The notes beneath the pieces were generated by a model that did no database searches, was not told where the DNA came from, and saw only the letters and a list, made by a program, of their open reading frames with translations. This document shows positions 37,099 through 48,800 of a stretch of 64,000 nt of DNA, one piece after another. The stretch is from the NCBI GenBank assembly GCA_010645155.1, contig JAAGOF010000204.1:395274-459273 (forward strand). The letters are read 5' to 3'. Made by a program: the position numbers and the translations under genes. The stretch is from Tigriopus japonicus (lineage: Eukaryota > Arthropoda > Copepoda > Harpacticoida > Harpacticidae). Each line of letters starts with the position of its first letter. The stretch's first letter is position 1.

Positions 37099-38085
37099 GG
37101 TTGTTGAGGTAGTTTTGAAGTATAGTAGAAGCATAGCTAGAAGGATGAAAGAAGCATTATGAGACGAAGTAGAAGTAACTAGCGACCCTTACTAGAGACT
37201 GGCCGTCGTAGGCTAACACACGGTGCCGATGATTCACGCTGGTGATTGGTCAATAGCATTCAGTTGAACATTCAGCTAATTCTTACGAAGTTCAATAACA
37301 AACCAGAGTGCTTCTTCTTTGTTGATTTTGTAGTGATCTGACTTGGTGCCGGGGTTGCCAATTTACTGATGTGAAATCATATTCCCCTCTATCTACCAGT
37401 CTTCAGAAACCCGTTTTTCCTTTAAGGATCACCAAAAGGCAAAGCATCCCTGACTTTCGCGACTTCTGAGCAGGGTTGCAAATCAAACTCACATTCGTGT
37501 TTGCTCATATACAAGAGCAAAGCACCCATTCTGCAAGCAGTAACCCTACCTTGCAACCTCCCGTAAAAAAAACTTGCGCAAGCCCAGATTCCACATCACT
37601 AAGATTTTGTTGTCAATCACCCGATCGTGTGACATTAATTGGCCCTTGTCAAAACTCCACACTAATTGAAATTCACTTTTTTCATATCTGGTAAATACCT
37701 TAGACACATTTCCAGCAGACTTGAGGACTTTCAATTACCAAACTGCCCTATCAAATGAGCGAAACAGTTTAGATGTGTTTCGTAGAAGAAAAGGTTCCTT
37801 TAATCATGACCTTCGGCTTCCCGCATGATGAATGACGTCACAGACAGTCCGTGCCGGGTCAGGCAATCATAGATTTGAATGCCAATCTCTGCCTTTTAGT
37901 ATTTCTAGAAGTAACCATGATCGATCAAGTTTCGCTACATAAGCTGCAATTGAGAAACGCAGCTTATTTTGTAAAACTTGATCGAGCATGGCTATTTCTA
38001 CTCCGTTGCATGGGCTTCTTTTTTGTTTCCTATATGCTTCTAGACATGCTTCTACTATACTTCAAAACTACCTCAACAACTGACC
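37099..38085. mobile_element. 987-bp inverted-repeat element with internal hairpin
   Basis: GGTTGTTGAGGTAGTTTTGA and the following 25 bp at 37099-37143 recur inverted at 38037-38085 with about 90% identity or better. The span encodes no transposase. Inside, near the right end, a separate strong hairpin occupies 37915-37991. Confidence 0.6.
37915..37991 (+). repeat. Strong stem-loop
   Basis: CCATGATCGATCAAGTTT and the next 15 bases pair with GCAGCTTATTTTGTA and AAACTTGATCGAGCATGG around an 11-nt loop (AATTGAGAAAC). The stem is about 33 bp with a few mismatches; weaker pairing continues outwards. It may be a remnant of a foldback element or a structured RNA precursor. Confidence 0.55.
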
Positions 38086-41000
38086 TAAAGACTCTTCGTA
38101 TGAGAGCAGAGTTCGTTCAGGATCCTGGAAAACTGAATGCAAATGCATGTCGAAAAACCTCCTATTATGTTCGTGATAGTGGTCTTATTTCTCCAGTCCT
38201 CTTATAATTGCCTTATTTGTGGCACATTTGTATTTTGGTAGTTTCCATTTCCGAACTTGATCCCAGTTTTTGTTCAAAAAATCATAGGTATGGAGTCAAC
38301 AAAAAGTCCGGACAGCCGAATCTCGTTCTTACCTTGGTCCCGTTGGACCGAGGATGGAATGCAATCCTCGGTCCAGACATGTCGCTCGCTATCTTCCAAA
38401 TCGACTGGCCTATCCCTTTCTAATAAGATGGGTTGTCAGCCTTCAAGTAGGTGGGGGTAGAGCGGGGCTCAGGTTGGGGGAATCTTTCCAATGCCAAGAT
38501 GTTTCTCTTTTAGTGTTTTTATTGCGTTTTCTTACAATGGCAGAAACTTGGCGGCAGCGCCTCTGCGCCTTCGGCCAAGGTATCGCAATGTGTAGGCTTT
38601 TGAGACGGGCACGTTTTGTATAAAGGATGATAAATCACCGCCAACTGTCAGCTTGCTTCAATGGTTATTTCACTTTGCTCAGCTATTACTTTTGCTTTTG
38701 TGTCCACTTACGCAGAACTGCAAGAGAGGAACGAAAAGGACGTTTTGGCCCGTGTCCCCTCATCAACATCGTTCCCATGCCTCTTTTTGCTCTTAGGACA
38801 TTTCAATAGGAGATCAATGAGCTGAGCAAGCCGACCTTAAGGAACAGCCTTTGGCGCAACTGAAAACAACAAGACGACTCCGCCAATTCAGACACGTCTC
38901 AGGTCTCACTTCCCATCCATAAGCGATCTAGTGTCATTGGTAGAGGACTCGACTGGGTTTTTGTTTTCATTACTGCCGGATTTATAGTTGCCGTGATAGC
39001 ATTTCGCTCGACAACCGTATTTCTTGTTGGCAATTTTTTCCCACTTGATCAAAGACAATTACATGAGAAAACATTTTGAGAATGCTTCTACTACACTACC
39101 ACTCTACAGTCAGCCAATTCGAGGCAGCACAACAACGACAACAATACTCATCCATCACATTTTTGCAGAGGACATCGTGCAAGTTGCCACGTTACATCAC
39201 ACAAAAAGACTTTGTTGCCTTACATTGTTATCATGTGGGTCCATAGACTCTGAGGTATTTGGGTGAGAGTTGAAAATCCTCTTTTTAATTGAATGACGTA
39301 TCTTACAAAATCGGCTAACTATTTTTAGGCATGGTTGGGAACAATGGTCAAAACAAACTCGGACAAGTCTGCCTAACTTGCCTTTGATGCGGCAGTCCCC
39401 AAAGTCAATGAACATTGACTTCCATTATGGCAAAAAAAAAACCTTTTGGCCTGATTAAGACAGGGAAACTGGTCCGAAATGCGGAAACCCCTTTTTATAT
39501 AATTGAATGGGATTTAAATGAGCAAAGAGGAGTGGCAAAATGCCTCAAAGTTTTGAGAAGATTTGTAAAGAATGCAGTACTTCTGTGGGTCCTGTTGTCA
39601 ATCCCAGTGATGATTACGGAAAAAATCACCTCATTGATCTCTCTCTTTTTCTGAATCTGTGCAAACTTTGTGTTTTTGTTCTTGTCGGAAAAGTTTTACA
39701 CTTTAGTTCCCACAACGCCGGTTACATTAGGAGCAAATATTGATGGTCGAATAGATAGATCGCGTCGACCATGAAAGAGCGATGGAGAAAAGCCACAAAG
39801 AACTTTGAAGAGGCTGCCTAGGAGGGCGAAGAAATGCATCATTGAAGTGAATGTCTCGAACTTTGCCCCAAAATTAGGTGGAGAATTGCATAGTCGTCGC
39901 CTTGGAAGCTTCTTAAGCACCGTAAAACTCGTTTGGGTGCGCAGGTTTCACGGGGAACACGGAAATAAAATCTAAAGGGCATGAACCTTTCTTTCAATCC
40001 ATTCATCCCGTCCCCCAACCAACCAACTATCTTCTTTCCAACGGAGAGAGCCAGTTGCTAAAAAGAAGATGTGCTAAACAGAAAAGTTTTTTGGAAGAAG
40101 AAAAATAAACTTCTCGACTTTTGGATCTGCGAGACCTTCAGAATTTTAAAATCTTATTGTCATAGTCGTGAACGTTGGTCTGATCTTTTTACAAATTTGA
40201 AAGACATTTCAAAATCTATTCCAATCATTGTCCAATATCCGGACGGCACCAAGTTGTCTTGATTTGGCGAATTCTTGCAAGTTTCATCAGAAGGAAAAGA
40301 AATATCGGCTAATTGGAACCGAGGAATTCAATTTCCAATCTGACATCATGGATAGCACGATGATTAGTTTAAAATCTTCATTCTACCCCTGGGAGTATCA
40401 TATTGGAGACGGAAAACACCCTTGGAAAAGAAAAAGAAAATACTCTTGAGGGACCAAAACCTTCTTTGGAATTTCATCGACCATGGCACCATCGTGGTTT
40501 TATCCAGACTCCAATGGAAAAGATGACGTTTCCTCAAAAGCTCCTTTTCCCCTTTCTCAGCCTCGATTTCCAAGTTCCATTTTCCAAGAGGAGGTGTTGG
40601 TGCTCCCTGCTTTTGGTTCCCGTTAAGTGGTTGCCAGTTGGTTGAGACCAATCAAGCCATAATAAGTCACAGGAGTTAATGATCCCTTTTGATTGAAAAG
40701 AAGATTGTTGATGTTGGTGTACTGCTCAGTACTCAAAAGAACACCCTTCATTAGGTTAACGAAAGGTTGCTTTAAACTCAACCCCTTTAAAGGAAGTGGA
40801 ACATAGCTTTGAAACCTCTCTCACCGCCTCATTTACGCCCAAATATGGCGCAATTGGTGGTACGATCAACCAGACGTACCTCTCTCAACGGTGCGAAATT
40901 GGAAGATCCATAAAATTGCCATTGAAACGAGTGTGGTTATCCCGAAACAGTGCCTGAAAATAACAGGCTATCTTTAAATCTCCCTTGCAATAATAACATC

Positions 41001-44000
41001 TACCTACAATCTCTTTGTTCTTGCACGTTCGTTCCTCTCGGTCCATCTCTTCTTACTATTCAAACACAGAATTCTATGAACTGAAATCCTCTATCCATCA
41101 TTAAGCGATCTCTTTTCCCCCTCTCAAATTCAACCCCTTATTTGAGAGTGGAGTAATTAATAAGATGCTTCTGCTCCATGGATCTCCCTGGCACCATTGT
41201 TATCCCACATCTTCCCCCTTCTTTTTCTTTTGTTCCATTTTTCCCTCTTGAAAAGTTGAACCGCAAAGAGACCACTTTCCGTCACTCGCTTCATATCCCT
41301 CAAGACTTGTCTTCGTTGGCGCCGACATTGCCATTTCCTAACACGTAAAGCTGCTGGCAACCAAACTCGCTCAATCCTTTGGTTCATCTCATCTCCGTTG
41401 ATGCTCGTCCATTTCACTATTAGTAAGGATGAAGACTGAAGGCTGAAGTACGATACACGGTGGTCCCTCAAATATGACAGGTAACAAAAAAAGAGTGCCG
41501 AAATTGCAACTTTGGATATCAAAAATCCTTAGATGAAAATAAAACTGTCAGATTACAAACTTCAATCTTAAGAGATGACTCGAATTTTGAGCGGATTGTG
41601 CTCTCTCTCCACCTTTTGTTGACAGAAAGGAGAAGGAGTCTATGAATCAGCATCTGCATCACGTTCCTCATCTTGAGGATGGAGGTGCAGATGACATTTT
41701 GACAATTGGACCAAGGACGACGACGATGACGATGACGATTTGGCCCTTTTTCGGGCGTTTGATTCGAAAACGGAAAGAAAATATTTTGATTTGCCACTCA
41801 CCATCGACAGGTTGGTTGAATAAGCATTGCCTGCAGTTCTCAAACAATGTCAATCCGATATTGGCCAAAGTGTATTGGCCTAACTCAATCTAAGTGTCTA
41901 GACATTTTGACAAGTCATTTTAGCAATGGCAGAAAAAAATGAAAGAGATAGTCGGCTCTTGTACCTGTCAAAAAGTAGAAATGAAATGGAGAAAAAGATC
42001 TGGTTCTGTCGAAATAAGGCAGGTCCTTGAAAGGGGCCTCTTTTTGGAAATGCCGTCTTCAAAACTGAGCCGAGCGCATGGACCTACCTTCCAAGCTCTT
42101 CACAAACAGTGAGTAAACCTGAAATGCATTGAGGTGGTGGAAGCGTGCAAAAAACACTGGTCTTTTCTCTTTCTGTCAGGTTGATCGGGCTGAGATCTCT
42201 TTGATAATGATGATGATCATGTCCGGAGGAAATGGCAGCTTTGTTAACACTTTCAGACACTCTTGAAACTTTCGCAAAGATATGTTGCTGAAGTGGCGGA
42301 AAGTGAAGCGATCATCCTTGAGATCGTATCCAACTTCACCAAAAGATCTACTCAGGAGTGACGACACCTCTGCTATAACCACTATGAGCGTTAGTTTAAA
42401 AGAAATTTACGTTTGGACTCAATATAAGCTACTTTAATTACTGTCCATATTTCGCAGGGCATGATTTGAGGTTGCTGTTCATTTCGCTCATGTTGCAACA
42501 TGTTATTTGGCAATGCTGGGCTTCTTTGTAAACTTTTGTCGTTTTTTTTGGAAATTTGGTCGAAATATGTTTTTGTTGACAGTGATGTCTTCTACATTAG
42601 TACGGAGATTAAATGTGCACATCTTCATAAATACTATGTTTGAGTGCACTAGAGGGATATTCTGAAGCGAGTTTTTTTTGGGTGGATTACCCAAGTTAAT
42701 TTGATATGATAATGGTTTTTTATAACATTAAAGATTAGTACTCTTTTTTACGTATTTTATAATATCAAATCATATAATGCTACTTTTTATTATGAGGTTT
42801 TCCATGAAATATGTCTTTTGTGGCGGACCTTCGCTTTGTTTTCGGTTATACAATACGTACATCTGAGACAAATGGTCTATTGAATGGAACATCTTTGGAT
42901 ACTTGTTATGAACTTGAGCACCCAAGTAGGGCTACATAGCTTCAGGGTTTTCCTCCATCTTGGCAAGTGTAGAAAGTTCGCTCTCCAAATCCAATAAATT
43001 CAATCAAAAAGTGGAAAGTTTCCCTAGAAAGTTTTTCCCAAGGTTTGAGTAATAAGTCGTCGTCGTCGTTGGTTCTTGGGAAAAAACGACCCCAGCTTGA
43101 GAAAAGAAGGTTCCATTAATCAATCCTTAACTTGTGGTTCGTTTGTTTAGGAACACCATTCACTTGCAATCATTTTTGAATAGGCATTGAAACAAATGTA
43201 TTCGGTGCCATTGTAATACATCTAAATTCGAATGCCAATGCACGCAAAAGAAACGCATCAACGCGCGAGAAACCTTTTTTCCATCCGTTCGAGAGGAAAA
43301 CTCTTTACGGTTCTTTTTTATAGCAGTTTGTCACTTTAGAAGTGCTTTGGACCCGCTTCTAAAGTGTCTCAAACCAATGCACTCGATCCCAACCTAAGCT
43401 TCTTTGTCCACATCGTTTAGCGGTCCTTGGCAGTGTTTCATGCATTTGACGGAAATTGAAGAGCACTTTGTTTGCCACACACAGAGTCCGAGAAATGCTG
43501 TTTCAATCTTTAGGAATTCGTACCACTTGTTCCAATAAAGTGCATTCCAAGAACCCGTAGCCTGTCCATGTGCCTTGCACCAAAAAGCAATCTTGGAAAA
43601 TTACCAGATCTGGATCAAATCCTCCGTTCTACTGCCCGGTTATCATGACCACGAATGCGTAGGGCAGACTATCATACCGCAAAAGGAAAGAAATCGTGCA
43701 CATTTATTCCATAGAGTTTGAACTGTCGGTATGGTCCAGTCCTCCAAAATAATAGCTATGTCTTTCTTCAGTGTGTCAACATTAACCGAGAATTGGCTCT
43801 TGCTTGAGGTTGACGCAGTAATTCCTTGTTTCTCCTTCTCCACCTCCTCCTCCTTTTCTACGTCTAGCTATCCATTATCAACGGAAAGCTGGGAGTAACG
43901 GGAAATGGCTCGGCCTTGAACCGTTAAGGTGATGCATGCGCGTACGACCGAGAGACTTTTTTTTTGTTCCCTAAGACACAACTGCCTCGAGCCCTAAGAC

Positions 44001-44175
44001 CTACGATACTCGAGCTTTTGTGAGGAAGCGAGTGGTTCCACAAAGAACGCTATCAGTCTAGGCTCCAATCCATTGGAATCGGTGTGTGTCACTTTCGATT
44101 AATAAAGCGAAAAGTGGTGCCTACTCAAAACGAAGAAGAGAAATCGTGGATCAAGAATCCTGGTTGGGGAAATTA

Positions 44176-44302
44176 ATGATCGTGGTGAGCAACTAATTAA
44201 AGCCGTCTCAAGCCAAGTGGGTTATCACAACTGTCTTTGTGGTTGCCAGTGTAGCACGTGCAACCACCAATTCCACACCAAACATCTTGGTGATCGATGA
44301 AG
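44176..44302 (+). pseudogene. Signal-peptide-like first exon broken by an in-frame stop
   Basis: ATG at 44176 is followed six codons on by TAA (44194). The same frame then continues as a hydrophobic signal-like segment (KWVITTVFVVASVARA) and a short mature-looking start (TTNSTPNILVIDEG) to a good donor, GAAG|GTAAGT. ATG, hydrophobic core and donor in one frame suggest a real first exon. The stop could be an assembly error, a null allele or decay. A 33-nt intron spanning the stop (GTGAGC...AAG) would also restore frame but is unusually short. The NILVIDEG start faintly recalls ionotropic-receptor N-termini; that is a guess. Confidence 0.3.
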
Positions 44303-44843
44303 GTAAGTTTGGATTTAGTTATGTCCTTTCATTTTGTGGGAAGGCTTACTTTGATAATTGGCATTGAAACGGAAAACGGAGAACGCATTTGAGGTCAATA
44401 TTTGACGATCGATGCACAAATTCAGATTTGGCAATACAAAGAACACCTCAGGGGTCTCATTAGCAATTGACCGGGCAATCGGATTTGTCTGGCAATATGT
44501 AAGGCATTGTTATTATGTGATTAGCAATTGGCGTCTGACTGTGAGACACCATTGAAAATGCTTGAACCCCATGGCTGGTGGGACAAACAATCGTTTGACG
44601 TTGTTCAAATACCCAATGGTTAGACATTTCATTTTGAGTAGACAGGCAATTTGTCGTTGGTTGCCCAAAGAATGTGGGTTGTCGAGTTAACCGGTTGCAT
44701 TTGCTTACTCTCCCATGAAAGAGGGACATTTTTGGCCAATTCTAAATCCAAGGGCCTTTGGCCTGACAATGGCATCTTCTATAAGGAAAATACCCCAAGC
44801 ACAGTCAGACCTATTCTACTCGATCTTCTTGGGGGTGAAATTC

Positions 44844-45101
44844 TCACGTGCCTTTTGGGAAATAGTTTTTCCGCCTCTTTCGCTCTGATCCATGGATAAA
44901 AGAAAATGCTTTCCTAAGCCAGAGGTCAGAGAAGAAACTTGCTTGTTCTGTTCCTGCTTTACCCCCATCGTCACCAACCAGAAAACCATCTCCTGACTTG
45001 TTGGCAGTACCCTGGACCATTGGAACAGTCCACATCAAATTCAGGTCGCTCTTTTCGTCTTTGTTGACCTCATCCGAAATCCTTTGTGAGGGTTCAAAAG
45101 A
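44844..45101 (-). CDS. Small hypothetical protein or exon
   Basis: An 85-codon frame from ATG at 45101 to TGA (open further upstream to about 45160) has natural-looking codon use and a hydrophilic sequence rich in Ser, Asp, Gly and Lys. It ends in a basic stretch (ERKRRKNYFPKG) with dibasic sites. There is no known domain. A candidate acceptor (GTGCTTCAAG|) lies just upstream of the ATG, so this may be a last exon rather than a whole gene. Unsupported by homology. Confidence 0.25.
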   Translation of the reverse strand, partial: SFEPSQRISDEVNKDEKSDLNLMWTVPMVQGTANKSGDGFLVGDDGGKAGTEQASFFSDLWLRKAFSFIHGSERKRRKNYFPKGT

Positions 45102-45508
45102 CATCGAAGCCGATCCGGAAGAGGACAGAAACACTTGAAGCACCAAAGCTGCTTATTTCGATCAAATAACTACAATTGGAAAGAGCGTCTTCAAATATTA
45201 GCTCAATTCAGCTTTCATAACTGCTTCTGGTCTTTTGTACGTAATTATTGTTGCATAGTTGGCAGTTGGCTCGAATAAGTTGTCAAAGGATCAGATTAAG
45301 CAATTTGGCGATTGAAACACTTTTTAGGTAGCCATTAAAAAGTTTCCTTCATTTTTCAAGTGACAGGGATATGCGAAAGCTTGGCTCACTATTTCCAAGT
45401 TTCGTTTAGATACGAGTTAATTGTTCGTTGTGAAATGAAGAATTTTCCTCCTTTGAAGACCTATTTTCGGCATTTAATGTCAAGTGCGGTGCATTATTTA
45501 ATTGCCCT

Positions 45509-45882
45509 GTCATGGATTGTGGGAAGGTCCTTGAGATCAATATTGTCTTCTGCACATATGGTGACCTGTAACTTAAGACTTAATCAAAACGCCAGACGCG
45601 AATCGCCTCATCATCCAAACAAGTTAAATTGTTTACGAATGTGAAAGAACNNNNNNNNNNNNNNNNNNNNNNNNNNNNNNNNNNNNNNNNNNNNNNNNNN
45701 NNNNNNNNNNNNNNNNNNNNNNNNNNNNNNNNNNNNNNNTGTCATGGATTGTGGGAAGGTCCTTGAGATCAATATTGTCTTCTCCACATATGGTGACCTA
45801 TAACTTAAGACCTAATCAAAACGCCAGACGCGAATCGCCTAATCATCCAAACAAGTTAAATTGTTTACGAATGTGAAAGAAC
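45509..45882. other. Assembly gap with duplicated flanks
   Basis: 89 Ns (45651-45739) separate two copies, each about 142 bp, of the same sequence that differ at only a few positions (for example CTGCACATATGG versus CTCCACATATGG). As at 6816-7308, this indicates two alleles joined across a gap. Confidence 0.85.
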
Positions 45883-45899
45883 CAAAATATTCATTCCAA

Positions 45900-48800
45900 A
45901 GGGCACGCCCAAAGTAGTGTACAAAACAAACATAACTTTGTTATTTGAAGTGCTGGCTGATTCCAATTTTGAGCATTTGACGCGGCTAATGAAGGTAATT
46001 GCCCCGCGTGGAACGGTTCCTCGGTTTTCCTAAGCTAATCTTTTTCAAGCGGGGGTTTCTTAGTGGCCTTCATCGTAGTCAAGACAGCCGTGCAATAGGT
46101 ACGTATGAAGGTTCCAAACTCCACACACCCTTGTCTGAACACTACATTGATGAGGGTACTACTGAAGCTACCAAAAGAGGGAAGGGAGGAAAGCCAAGCA
46201 GATGACAAATGGCCACCATAGCTCATTAACTAAAAGGCCTTTCGGAATCGAACACGAATTGAAGGATCAGCACGCGATGACGTCGATGACACATCGAGTC
46301 AAGGAACGTCTTGTGAGGTTGAGATATCCATTAGGGAAAATCATGTAGTAGGAAGAAGATACCAACTTCAACAATTGCTAAACCGAATTCCATTCATTTG
46401 AAACTTGAATCTAATTCGAGCTCACTTTGGGCCTAGTGGGATGAGTGGATCCTCCAAGTTTTGATACATGAGCTAGACTGTCAGGGCTCGGGCGTCTTGG
46501 TTTTCAGTAACTTTGTTTAAGTTGGATTATCAAGCTCAAAAACTTAATCTTGACAAGTACACTTTAATTTGTCAGAGTTAACGAAGATGTGTTTATTTTG
46601 CAGTCTTCAACGCATTCTGCATTCTTCTCTTCATAAACTACCTGAACCTTTTAATTAAGAAAGAATACTCTGGCCTTGCATTTAATGCAAAAGCGAGCTT
46701 TTGAAGCTTCTTTCACAAAGTCTCAGGAACATTTATGTGGAAAAGAACACGGGGCCCCAAATAAATGGGTTGAAACCTCAGAAAGGAAACAGCAATCCTG
46801 ACCCTCCATAAATCTATTGTTCAGGCTCATTTGGAATATGTACGTTTTCTGTCTCGGCTCTCACGGCCTTTGAGAATATCCAAGACCATGAAAAGTTCCA
46901 CAGATATTTGCCTGTTCATTCGGAATATGGTAGGATTTACCGAAACGAGAACCGTTCCACTTCATGTCTGGTACATTTTCGAGATCATTTGCAATGCACA
47001 TTGCGCCTCAGGTAGAATAAATTCATTCAATGAAGGCCAGGAAACAATGCCATCAGCTCTAGAAAAATGAAGATCAATTAAAAGTAATGGCAAAAAAAAA
47101 TACTTTTTACTTTTCTCTTCCAGACTTGAACAATAATCTGTTACAATAGTTTTTGAATATAAACCTTGGCCTTTTGTTGAATCAACAGTTGTTGAACATT
47201 TGTATGTATGTGCATTTAATGATCGTTATTATTGGACTATAAAAGATAAACCAATGGCAAATGAGCAATATTAATAAGGCATTTGACCATGTATACTCGT
47301 GTCGGTTACAAATCCGAGAACTAAACTAGAAAAATATCATATGGAGATGTAGCAAGTATCAGAACTTCGTTTTCCGGCCAATGTACTTTTGGCCATGCCT
47401 AAATATATACCTTTCATACTAATGTCTGGTAAGGTCACAATGATCCATCGAATAGGAAAATAATTGGATAAGGTACTTCCAGACTGAGAATGCAATATTG
47501 AATAATGAATCATTGGGTGTTAACATTTGACTTCTGGGATGTACGTAAAGTCAATTAAGTGGTTTAGAACGTGTCCATCTTTTTCAACATTCAAAGAAAG
47601 TTTCAAGATGCAAAGAACTCAGACTTTCCCAATAATTAGTGCTGGAAATAAAGAGCACTGGCCAAGGTTTCCAGTCGTTATATATGATTGGTTCAAATTC
47701 TCTACATAAAGAGCCTTGCTAGTCTAGAACGTAAAATAAAAGCCACTTCAACTTGATGTGTAATGCATCGAGTGCTTTCCCGAATGAGTTTCATTGTTTG
47801 GAGATCATGGTCCATGCATTTTCTGCGGGTTTTGACTGTCATTCCGAAGCTTGGTATGTTCCAACTAGAAGCACACAGACTCGTCTCTCATTTCTCGATG
47901 TCCGTAGAGAGCCCTTCAAGCCTCCACTCGATGGACGTTCTACATTGTACATACATTCTACTACTACGTACGTCCATGTCCACATTGCTCGATTGGGCGG
48001 AGTAGACCTCTTATTGGAGTGTGCTTTAATTTCACTTTGCGATATTACAAAATGAACCCTCTCGGCCATCATGGCTCACATTCTGAATATACGAGGTGCA
48101 AGCCTGAAATAACCCGCTCCTCTTGGTTTTCCGAGTTTGAGGAGAAAGAGAGGCCGAGAGAGTAACGCTCTGCATGAAAATAGGAAATTAAACCCAAGAG
48201 AGGGTAAAGCAAACAAAAATGAAATACACCGTGGAAAGTGCTGCAACACCATTCATGGATATGGTAAGATGGTTTGCACCCAAGCGGAAATTGATCGTCC
48301 TTCGGCATTTTCATGGAACTTAATTTGGAAATCGTGGACAAACTTCAAAGACTTGCTCATTTAACTTTGATAATCAAACCGAACAAGCTTTCATAAATTC
48401 TGGAATCAGAACTACAAAGAGATCGGTTCGAAACCGTTCATTCAGAATACAAGATTTGATTGTGCTTTAAACGTTGAATGATTCATCTCAATCATTTCTC
48501 ACAGTGGCCTAATTCTTGATAAAGGAAAGGAGCATGGGGAAAAAAGAGGGGAATAAATATGTAAATGTTCAAATTTGGAGGGTTGATTCCAGATTCCTCG
48601 TATTAGGGGCTAAAGAATCACGCAATTTGCCTGATAGGAGATCTTTGGCGGGTTAGATCAGGCGCTATGTACTGTACAATTTATAAATGAGACCTCGGAA
48701 AAAACCCTAGGTCCGTGAGTTGACAACCTAATGTTCACGTCTCATGCGACTTGTATTGCAGCTTATTTGGAGTGCAGCCAACAATGAAATGCCTACCACA

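Larger units (their letters stand above)
35893..44100. other. Long region without supported genes
   Basis: Apart from the inverted-repeat pair at 37099-38085 I see only short open frames without domains, plus AT-rich stretches. It reads as intergenic DNA or as introns of an unrecognised gene. Confidence 0.4.

Noticed and set aside
37851..38207. 118-codon + open frame
   Set aside because: It overlaps the internal stem-loop and right inverted repeat of the 987-bp element, so it is a by-product of repeat sequence.
41157..41522. 121-codon minus-strand open frame
   Set aside because: The basic, Arg/Lys-rich translation comes from a CTT/TTC-rich stretch; no start context, domain or splice partner.
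44436..44580. Possible MITE with GTCTCATTAGC and GTGAGACACC ends
   Set aside because: The inverted match is too short and the two TTAGCAATTG copies are direct, so no element can be delimited.
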